A stretch of DNA of 42,790 nucleotides from Anaerolineae bacterium (lineage in GTDB: Bacteria > Chloroflexota > Anaerolineae > Anaerolineales > Anaerolineaceae), in the NCBI GenBank assembly GCA_013177815.1, contig JABLXM010000008.1, positions 1 through 42,790 on the forward strand, in the 5' to 3' direction. The position numbers were made by a program, and so were the translations under genes. The notes below the pieces were generated by a model, which did no database searches, was not told where the DNA came from, and saw only the letters and a list, made by a program, of their open reading frames with translations. Shown here in pieces: positions 36,186 to 42,790 of the stretch. How positions within the stretch are numbered: position 1 is the stretch's first letter; each line of letters starts with the position of its first letter.

Positions 36186-36259
36186 ACGTATTGTATGGAC
36201 GCCCTTTGGGGACATAGACCGTCCAATTCGATAAAAATTCGCCATCCATAAAACAAATA

Positions 36260-36294
36260 TGACATATGTCACCCTGTAATTAGACAAATGTCAC
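36260..36294. promoter_or_regulatory. Two GACA(T/A)ATGTCAC boxes 22 bp apart
   Basis: 36261-36272 and 36283-36294; the first is inside a perfect palindrome TGACATATGTCA. Confidence 0.6.
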
Positions 36295-36323
36295 TAATGA
36301 GCATTAATAAAAAGTGAGAGAAT

Positions 36324-36343
36324 ACTATTGCAAACTATTGCAA
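36324..36343. repeat. Tandem ACTATTGCAA x2
   Basis: Exact 10-bp tandem repeat just before the regulator start. Confidence 0.7.
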
Positions 36344-36347
36344 TCCC

Positions 36348-37169
36348 ATGCAAATAGAAGTAAACAACAACATCAATCGCGGGTCGAAGACCCATCGGGA
36401 TCAGCCTTTCATGGACACATTGTTGACGGCGAAACAAGTACAGGAACTATTGAACGTCGATCGCACGACCATCTACCGTATGCTGAAGGACGGCAGGTTG
36501 GCAGGCGTGAAGGTTGGGCAGCATTGGCGCTTCCGCGCGCACGAGGTGGAGGAATTGATGCAAGGTGGCAGCGCCAGCCGGATGGAATCAGACCGGGTGG
36601 ATGTGAGCGTGCTGCCGCTGCATTGCATGCAGCCGGTGCAGGATGTGTTCGGCGAGATCGCCGAGGTCGGCTCCGTCACGACGAATACCAATGGTGAGCC
36701 ATTGACGCGCATCAGCAACTGTAGCGACTTTTGCAAACTGATCATGGGCAGCGCCGAGGGGCGCGCGGCGTGCATGTCTGCCTGGCGCAGCCTGGTCGAG
36801 CGCCGGCAGGCGGTCACAGAGTTCGTGACTTGTCACGCCGGGTTGCAATATGCCAGCGCGCCGATCGAGGTGCAGGGAGAACTGGTTGCCATTCTGGTGG
36901 CGGGGCAGTTCTTCACGAGCCAACCAGATCCGGAGGAAGAGGCGCAGCGCATTCAGACGTTGGCGAAGAAATTCGATGTGGACCCGCAACTGCTGGCGCA
37001 GGCTGCCGGACATCTTTCGGTATTGGATGAGCGCAAGGTTTCCCAGATCGGACAATGGTTGCAGCGCGTGGCGCTGACTTTCAACCAGATCAGCAGTGAA
37101 CGCGCCGGTCTAATGCATCGTTTACGGCAAATTGCCGAAATGAGTGATATCGAACTTACAAATCTATAG
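36348..37169 (+). CDS. Excisionase-type HTH fused to PocR sensory domain (transcriptional regulator)
   Basis: LLTAKQVQELLNVDRTTIYRMLKDGRLAGVKVGQHWRF; NCSDFCKLI...AACMSAW...VTCHAGLQYASAPIEVQGELVAILVAGQFF. Start 36411 is an alternative. Confidence 0.85.
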   Translation: MQIEVNNNINRGSKTHRDQPFMDTLLTAKQVQELLNVDRTTIYRMLKDGRLAGVKVGQHWRFRAHEVEELMQGGSASRMESDRVDVSVLPLHCMQPVQDVFGEIAEVGSVTTNTNGEPLTRISNCSDFCKLIMGSAEGRAACMSAWRSLVERRQAVTEFVTCHAGLQYASAPIEVQGELVAILVAGQFFTSQPDPEEEAQRIQTLAKKFDVDPQLLAQAAGHLSVLDERKVSQIGQWLQRVALTFNQISSERAGLMHRLRQIAEMSDIELTNL

Positions 37170-37178
37170 GAGGTAAAC

Positions 37179-37412
37179 ATGTCGGAGAAATTTGATCAGG
37201 AATTGGATTGCAGTGGTTTGGCTTGCCCGATGCCTATCTTGAAGACCAAGAAGGCAGTGGACGGATTGAATTCCGGAGAGGTGCTCAAGATGACTGCCAC
37301 CGACCCGGGCTCGTTGCCGGACGTGCAAGCCTGGACTGCCAAAACTGGTCACGAACTGGTCAGCCATGCGCAGGACGGCGACAAATTCATCTTCTACATC
37401 AAGAAGAAATAA
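37179..37412 (+). CDS. tusA: TusA/SirA-family sulfur carrier protein
   Basis: LDCSGLACPMPILKTKKA (CPxP). Confidence 0.92.
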   Translation: MSEKFDQELDCSGLACPMPILKTKKAVDGLNSGEVLKMTATDPGSLPDVQAWTAKTGHELVSHAQDGDKFIFYIKKK

Positions 37413-37413
37413 C

Positions 37414-37442
37414 AGAAGGCTTACCTTTACGGTAAGCCTTCT
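37414..37442 (+). terminator. 12-bp hairpin AGAAGGCTTACC-TTTAC-GGTAAGCCTTCT after tusA
   Basis: Perfect stem between tusA and dsrE-like genes. Confidence 0.65.
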
Positions 37443-37492
37443 AAATTAATCAATAACTATCTGAATTGTAAAAATAATAATTGGAGGAACCT

Positions 37493-37975
37493 ATGGAAGC
37501 AAAACGATTGGCAATCATCGCGGCGCACGGCTCGATGGATGCCGCTTACCCGCCGTTGATCCTTGCGACGGCAGCAGCAGCGATGGACATGGAGGTAGCC
37601 ATTTTCTTCACGTTCTTCGGCTTGGAGATCCTCAAGAAGGGCAAAGCCGATAAATTGCAGGTCGCGCCGATCGCTAACCCAGCCATGCCGCAACCGGTGC
37701 CCGGCATCTCGGTGCCCAACATCATTGGCGTGCTGCCCGGCATGACCGCCGTGGCGACCGGCATGATGAACGGTTGGATGAGCAAAGCCAATGTGGCAAA
37801 GTTGAGCGAATTGTTGGAGATGGCGGTCGAGATGAATGTGCGCTTGATTGCCTGCCAGATGACCATGGACGTGATGGGCATCAAAAAGGATGAACTGATC
37901 GACAGTATCGAGATCGGTGGGGCAGCGACCTTCCTGGAATATGCCAGCAAAGATGCCATCTCGCTGTCGTTCTAA
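37493..37975 (+). CDS. DsrE/DsrF/DrsH-like (DsrE2-type) sulfurtransferase
   Basis: RLIACQMTMDVMGIKKDELID; RBS ggagg. Confidence 0.88.
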   Translation: MEAKRLAIIAAHGSMDAAYPPLILATAAAAMDMEVAIFFTFFGLEILKKGKADKLQVAPIANPAMPQPVPGISVPNIIGVLPGMTAVATGMMNGWMSKANVAKLSELLEMAVEMNVRLIACQMTMDVMGIKKDELIDSIEIGGAATFLEYASKDAISLSF

Positions 37976-38005
37976 GACCGATATTCCTTTGTAAAGGAGA
38001 TTTCT

Positions 38006-38365
38006 ATGGACTCAGTATTGATCGTTATGACCAGTGGACCGGATACCCCTCGCCGATGTGCGACGCCTTTCTTTTTTGCCACCCTGGCGGCTGCCATGGA
38101 ATATGAGGTGACGATGTTCTTCACCATCGACGGCACGCTGCTGCTGAAAAAGGGCATGGCAGAGACGGTTTACCCCAAAGCCGGCGGCAAACCGGTGAGC
38201 GATTTCATCCAGGATGCGCTGGACGCGGGCGTCAAGTTCACCGCCTGCACCGCCTCCACCGAACTGCACGACCTCAAACCCGAAGACCTGATCGACGGCA
38301 TCAAGATGGTGGGTGGGGCAGCCATGTGGCAGATGGCGGAAGACAGCAAAACGCTGACATTCTAG
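38006..38365 (+). CDS. DsrE-family protein
   Basis: VKFTACTASTELHDLKPEDLIDGIKMVGGAAM. Confidence 0.85.
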   Translation: MDSVLIVMTSGPDTPRRCATPFFFATLAAAMEYEVTMFFTIDGTLLLKKGMAETVYPKAGGKPVSDFIQDALDAGVKFTACTASTELHDLKPEDLIDGIKMVGGAAMWQMAEDSKTLTF

Positions 38366-38386
38366 GGATTCGAAAGGAGCGAATAA

Positions 38387-38830
38387 ATGGCTAATGTGCG
38401 CGGATGTAACCTGCCCGAGGAGCTGTACTACAACATCGAGAAGCATGTTTGGGCAAAGTTGATGGACGATGGCACGGTGCGCGTTGGGATGACCGCGGTA
38501 GCCGCCAAACTGGCGGGCAGCAACCTGGCGGGTGTGACGGTGAAAGCCAAAGCCATCGGGCAGGAGGTGGCGCAGGGCAAGAGCGTTGCCACGGTGGAGA
38601 GCAGCAAGTTCGTTGGTCCGGTGCCGGCGCCGGTGACTGGTGTGCTGCTGCGTGGGAACGATAAGTTGGCTGGCGATCCCAACCTGGCATCGACCGACCC
38701 GTACGGAGAAGGCTGGATCGCAGAGATGAAGCCGTCCAACTGGGATGGTGAAAATGGTGTGCTGGTGACGGGCGCGGATGGCGTCGCGGCGTACCAGCAA
38801 AAACTGGAAGCGGACAATATTTCCTGTTAA
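38387..38830 (+). CDS. GcvH-like / lipoate-binding protein (LbpA-like)
   Basis: KHVWAKLMDDGTVRVGMT...GKSVATVESSKFVGPVPAPVTG (lipoyl-Lys motif)...DPYGEGWIAEMKP. Confidence 0.88.
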   Translation: MANVRGCNLPEELYYNIEKHVWAKLMDDGTVRVGMTAVAAKLAGSNLAGVTVKAKAIGQEVAQGKSVATVESSKFVGPVPAPVTGVLLRGNDKLAGDPNLASTDPYGEGWIAEMKPSNWDGENGVLVTGADGVAAYQQKLEADNISC

Positions 38831-38863
38831 CCCCTGAATTTATCCTTTCAAGGAGGAGACATC

Positions 38864-39985
38864 ATGGCGGAAGATAGTATCTATGAACGATTGAAACAGC
38901 AGGGTGTAACGCGGCGCGATTTCCTCAAGTTGTGCGGAGCGGTAGCCGGGGCGATCGGGCTCTCCGGTTTGCCGCCGGTGCAAGCCAGCGGGTTGCCGGT
39001 TACATTGGCGCGCTCCGGCTACAAGGCGCGTGACCAGGTGGCGCGTGTGCTGGAGACCAAATCGCGCCTGCCGGTCATCTGGCTGGAATTCCAGGATTGT
39101 GCCGGCTGCACCGAGGCGCTCTCGCGTTCGCATTCCCCCACGCTGGTCAATCTGGTGTTGAACGCCATCACGGTGGAATATCACGAGACGCTTTCGGCGG
39201 CGGCGGGTTTCCAGGCGGAGGGTGCCAAGCACAACGCAATGGAGAAATACGCCGGGCAATACGTGCTGGTGGTGGAAGGCAGCATCCCGATGGCGTTGGA
39301 TGGCGCCTACTGCACCATTGGCGGGCGTAGCGCGCTGGATATCCTCAAGGAATCGGCTGCCGGGGCGGCGGCGATCATCGCCACCGGCAACTGCGCTGCA
39401 TTCGGTGGGCTGCCGAAAGCCAAGCCCAACCCCACCGATGCGAAAGGCGTTTGGGAAATCGTGACCGATAAACCGGTGGTCAACATCCCCGGCTGCCCGG
39501 CGATCCCGGAGGTGTTCACTGCGGTGGTGGCGCACTTCCTGGTGTTTGGCGCGCTGCCGGAGTTGGACAGCCTGAACCGACCGAAGACGTTCTACGGCAA
39601 GACGATCCATGACCGCTGCCTGCGGCGACCGTTCTACGAGGCGGGCAAGTTTGCCCTTTCCTACGATGACGAGGGCGCCAAAGAAGGCTGGTGTCTGTAC
39701 AAACTGGGCTGCAAGGGTCCAACCACCTATAACGCCTGCGCCTCCCTCAAATGGGATGGCGGTCTGTCGTTTCCAATCCAAGCCGGTCACCCCTGCCTGG
39801 GTTGCTCGGAACCCGGCTTCTGGGATGGCGGCGGGTTCTACCAGGGTCAATCGGCACCGCTCAGTCGTCCTGACCTGACGGTGGTGGGCGCCGCTGCGGC
39901 TGCCGGTGCGGTTGCCGGCGTGGCAGTTGGCGCTGCCAACCAGGCGCAGAAGAAAGCCGCCAAAAAGGCGGAGAAAGCCAAATAG
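38864..39985 (+). CDS. hynS: [NiFe] hydrogenase small subunit (Isp-type, TAT signal)
   Basis: TRRDFLKLCGAVAG; WLEFQDCAGCTEAL; IHDRC..., GCKGPTTYNACASLKWDGGLSFPIQAGHPCLGCSEPGFWD. Confidence 0.93.
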   Translation: MAEDSIYERLKQQGVTRRDFLKLCGAVAGAIGLSGLPPVQASGLPVTLARSGYKARDQVARVLETKSRLPVIWLEFQDCAGCTEALSRSHSPTLVNLVLNAITVEYHETLSAAAGFQAEGAKHNAMEKYAGQYVLVVEGSIPMALDGAYCTIGGRSALDILKESAAGAAAIIATGNCAAFGGLPKAKPNPTDAKGVWEIVTDKPVVNIPGCPAIPEVFTAVVAHFLVFGALPELDSLNRPKTFYGKTIHDRCLRRPFYEAGKFALSYDDEGAKEGWCLYKLGCKGPTTYNACASLKWDGGLSFPIQAGHPCLGCSEPGFWDGGGFYQGQSAPLSRPDLTVVGAAAAAGAVAGVAVGAANQAQKKAAKKAEKAK

Positions 39986-39994
39986 GAGGAGCGC

Positions 39995-40672
39995 ATGAAC
40001 TGGACCGAAATCTTGGCATTTACCCGCGGACCATTGTTCCAGGTGGCGCTGGTCATCTTCGTGGCTGGTATGCTCTATCGCCTGGTGCGGGTGTTGATGT
40101 TGGGCTGGCAGAAGGATAAAGTGCCAGCCAAAGGCAGCAAAGCCGTCGGGGTGGTCAAGTCCTTTCTCAAGGGTCTCCTGATCTTCCCGTTCATCCCCTG
40201 GGTCAAACGTACTTTCACCAAAAACCCGGTCATTTACCTGGCGGGTGGGTTGTTCCACCTCTCGCTGTTCGTGGTCTTGATTTTGGGAGCGGCGCACATG
40301 CTGGTATGGAAGAGCCTGCTGGGCTTCGGCTGGTGGACGCTGCCGCTGCCGATCGTGGACTGGATGGCGGCGGTGGGCATCGTCGCGATGGTGGCTTTGT
40401 TCATCAACCGCCTGTTCAACCCGGTGTTGAAGCTGCTGACCGGACCGGCAGAGTGGTTGAACCTGGCGTTCGTCTTCTTGCCGATGGTGAGCGGTTACAT
40501 GCTGACCCACCATCTGTTCTTCCGCTACGAGGTGATGTTCAGCATCCACATGCTGACGGTGGACTTCCTGTTGATCTGGATCCCGTTGAGCCGCATCTCG
40601 CACTTCATGTTCTATTTCTTCTCGCGGGCGATCCACGGGCAGGAATTTGGCAAACGCGCCGTAAATCCATAG
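39995..40672 (+). CDS. isp1: Isp1-like membrane cytochrome b (NarI/HdrE-like)
   Basis: TM protein with conserved-looking His (GGLFHLSLF, AAHMLVW, LTHHLFF, SIHMLTVD), between hydrogenase subunit genes. Confidence 0.85.
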   Translation: MNWTEILAFTRGPLFQVALVIFVAGMLYRLVRVLMLGWQKDKVPAKGSKAVGVVKSFLKGLLIFPFIPWVKRTFTKNPVIYLAGGLFHLSLFVVLILGAAHMLVWKSLLGFGWWTLPLPIVDWMAAVGIVAMVALFINRLFNPVLKLLTGPAEWLNLAFVFLPMVSGYMLTHHLFFRYEVMFSIHMLTVDFLLIWIPLSRISHFMFYFFSRAIHGQEFGKRAVNP

Positions 40673-40682
40673 GAGGCACAGG

Positions 40683-41942
40683 ATGAAATCAGTCGAAGCA
40701 ATGAACACATTCGTACAGGATACCGGCGGTTGGGTGGCTTCGCAGTTGGAAGCCTGCACCCGCTGCGGAATGTGCGCCGAAGCCTGCCACTTCTACCAGG
40801 CGAGCGGTGTACCGGAGTACGCGCCGGTTTGGAAGATGGAACTGCTGCGCCGGGCGTACGAGCAAAAGTTCACTTTGATCGGCAAGGTCAAGGTCGCACT
40901 GGGCGTTGACAAAGCCGTCAGCGACCAGGATCTGGAAGAATGGAGTAAGTACCTCTACTACGCCTGCACAGTTTGCAATAAGTGTTCGATGGTCTGCCCG
41001 ATGGGCATCGATATCGGCTCGCTGATCGCAGAAGTGCGCGCCGGTATGGCGGCGGCGGGGGTGGTGCCGGATGATCTGATGGCAGCCGTCAACAAGCAGG
41101 TCGAAGAAGGCAGCCCGCTGGGCGTCACCGATGACGTGTTCGAATCGCGCATGGAGTGGGTGGCGGACGAGTGGGAAGAAGACCTGCCGATGGACAAGAA
41201 AGGCGCCGATACGCTGGTGGTCTTCTCGTCCATCGAGATCATGAAGTTCCCCACCAATATCGCCGCCATTGCCAAGATCCTCAACAAAGCCGGCGAGAAC
41301 TGGACCTTGAGCAGCAAGGCGCGCGAGATCGTCAACTTCGGTTTCTACGAGGGCAGCCACGAGCATACCAAAATGTTCCTGGAACGCGTCTTCGACGGGG
41401 CGAAGGAACTGGGCGTCAAGAAGATCGTAGTGACCGAGTGCGGTCACGCCTATGATGCCATCCGCTGGCACGCCCACAACATGATGGACGTACCGGATAT
41501 GGAGATCACGCACATTGTTGGCTTGATCGGCGAATACGTCGATAGCGGGCGCATCAAGCTGAAGGCGGGTGCGCTGGATAACGGCAAGACCTACACCTTC
41601 CATGACGCCTGCAAGATCCAGCGCAAAGGCGGGCACATCAATGAACCCCGCCAGGTGATGAAGATCCTGGCGCCTAAGAGCTTCAAGGAAATGAGCCCGA
41701 ACCGCGAAGAAGCCATCTGCTGTGGTGGCGGTGGCGGTGTGATTGCCATCAAGGACGCCGATGCGCTGCGCTACCAGACCTTCGAGTTGAAGGTGGCGCA
41801 GGTGAATCAGGTTGGCGCCGATACGGTGGTCATGTCGTGTTCGAACTGCCGCTTGCAGTACACCGACTGCGTGGAACATTTCAATTTGGATTGGAAGGTG
41901 GCTGGTTTGAGTCAACTGGTCGCCGATTCGATCATGGATTAG
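40683..41942 (+). CDS. isp2: Isp2-like HdrD-type Fe-S protein (2[4Fe-4S] + CCG domain)
   Basis: CTRCGMCAEACH, CTVCNKCSMVCP; DACKIQRKGG...ICCGGGGGV...MSCSNCRLQY. Confidence 0.9.
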   Translation: MKSVEAMNTFVQDTGGWVASQLEACTRCGMCAEACHFYQASGVPEYAPVWKMELLRRAYEQKFTLIGKVKVALGVDKAVSDQDLEEWSKYLYYACTVCNKCSMVCPMGIDIGSLIAEVRAGMAAAGVVPDDLMAAVNKQVEEGSPLGVTDDVFESRMEWVADEWEEDLPMDKKGADTLVVFSSIEIMKFPTNIAAIAKILNKAGENWTLSSKAREIVNFGFYEGSHEHTKMFLERVFDGAKELGVKKIVVTECGHAYDAIRWHAHNMMDVPDMEITHIVGLIGEYVDSGRIKLKAGALDNGKTYTFHDACKIQRKGGHINEPRQVMKILAPKSFKEMSPNREEAICCGGGGGVIAIKDADALRYQTFELKVAQVNQVGADTVVMSCSNCRLQYTDCVEHFNLDWKVAGLSQLVADSIMD

Positions 41943-41952
41943 GAGGTGAAAA

Positions 41953-42273
41953 ATGTCAGCCTTCACGATCACACCGGTTGAAAAAGGGATCATGCGTTGC
42001 CAGCACACTGCTCCGATGTCCCACGAGGATGTACGAGCCTTGGCGGCTTTCCTGCACGATTACCGCGGTAAATTGTTAGTGGACCTTCTCGGTACGACCG
42101 GCGAAGAATGTATGCAGAACTTGAAGAATTTTCGCCCGATGATGCCCACTACCGCCATCTTCGGGGTCAAGATCGGCGCTACGGCGCTGGATGTCCCTGA
42201 GAGTTACTATACCCATGAGGTGCGCGCCTTCGATACCGAAGAGGAAGCGTTAACCTGGTTGCGCAACCAATAG
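41953..42273 (+). CDS. Small SpoIIAA/STAS-like protein
   Basis: 106 aa; ...HEVRAFDTEEEALTWLRNQ C-terminus typical of SpoIIAA-like domains. Confidence 0.55.
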   Translation: MSAFTITPVEKGIMRCQHTAPMSHEDVRALAAFLHDYRGKLLVDLLGTTGEECMQNLKNFRPMMPTTAIFGVKIGATALDVPESYYTHEVRAFDTEEEALTWLRNQ

Positions 42274-42282
42274 GAGGAAAGC

Positions 42283-42790
42283 ATGGCAGAAAGAATAGTC
42301 GTTGATCCAATCACCCGCATCGAAGGGCATTTGCGCATCGAGGCTGAACTGGGCGCTGATAGCACCATCCAGCAAGCCTATTCCTCCGGAACCATGGTGC
42401 GCGGCATCGAGATCATCCTCAAAGGGCGGGACCCACGCGAAGCGTGGGCGTTCGCCCAGCGCGCCTGCGGGGTGTGCACCACGGTGCACTCGTTCGCGTC
42501 GATCCGCTCGGTGGAAGACGCCCTAAAGATACAGATACCCAAGGCAGCCAACCTGATGCGCAACATGATGATCGCGCAGCAGTACGTGCACGACCACGTG
42601 ATGCACTTCTACCACCTGCATGCGCTGGATTGGGTGGACGTGGTCTCGGCGTTGAGCGCCGACCCGGCGGAAACCGCCCGCATCCAGCAATCGATCTCGC
42701 CCTGGCAGAACGCCTCACCGGGCTACTTCAGCGATATCCGCAACAAGGTGCAGGCAATCGTCGATAGCGGGCAATTGTCGATCTTCGCCA
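42283..42790 (+). CDS. hynL: [NiFe] hydrogenase large subunit, N-terminal part (runs off window)
   Basis: My translation: MAERIVVDPITRIEGHLRIEAEL...RACGVCTTVHSFASIRSVEDAL...; L1 motif RxCGxCxxxH; RBS aggagg. Not in the ORF track because no stop is in the window. Confidence 0.93.
   Translation, partial: MAERIVVDPITRIEGHLRIEAELGADSTIQQAYSSGTMVRGIEIILKGRDPREAWAFAQRACGVCTTVHSFASIRSVEDALKIQIPKAANLMRNMMIAQQYVHDHVMHFYHLHALDWVDVVSALSADPAETARIQQSISPWQNASPGYFSDIRNKVQAIVDSGQLSIFA

Noticed and set aside
38840-40759. 639-aa minus-strand ORF opposite hynS/isp1
   Set aside because: Shadow ORF; composition typical of antisense reading of GC-rich genes.
40689-42008. 439-aa minus-strand ORF opposite isp2
   Set aside because: Shadow ORF; plus strand has clear Fe-S motifs.

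Overview
GC-rich bacterial window, gene-dense; Chloroflexota-like by general character (many lipoproteins with Thr/Pro-rich linkers, Isp-type hydrogenase, BMP transporter), but taxonomy is low confidence. From left to right: end of a Thr/Pro-rich protein; gatC-gatA; a REP-associated tyrosine transposase (RAYT) bracketed by nested palindromes; a WD40 lipoprotein; a tandem DUF4870-like membrane protein; an arsR / methyltransferase / arsM operon with twin ArsR-type operators and an apparent 1-nt frameshift inside a double-methyltransferase fusion; pfkA; a LysM protein; lipoproteins; tRNA-Val(CAC) with its 3' end duplicated; ECF sigma/anti-sigma pair; GT39-like membrane glycosyltransferase; mpg glycosylase; a large divergent catabolic locus (hydantoinase, glycerate 2-kinase, active-site-altered enolase // FCD-GntR, PreA-like dehydrogenase, AOR-family oxidoreductase, BMP-type nucleoside ABC transporter); PP2C + FHA pair; CBS protein; and at the right edge an operon with an excisionase-HTH/PocR regulator, TusA, two DsrE-family proteins, a GcvH-like lipoate-binding protein, and an Isp-type [NiFe] hydrogenase (small subunit, Isp1 cytochrome b, Isp2 HdrD-like, SpoIIAA-like protein, large subunit running off the window). 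The best candidates for an undescribed system are the sulfur-carrier/lipoate-protein/hydrogenase operon (36.3-42.8 kb) and the PreA-AOR-hydantoinase-enolase-like catabolic divergon (18.1-31.1 kb). All functional calls come from reading motifs in the translations; no database search was run.
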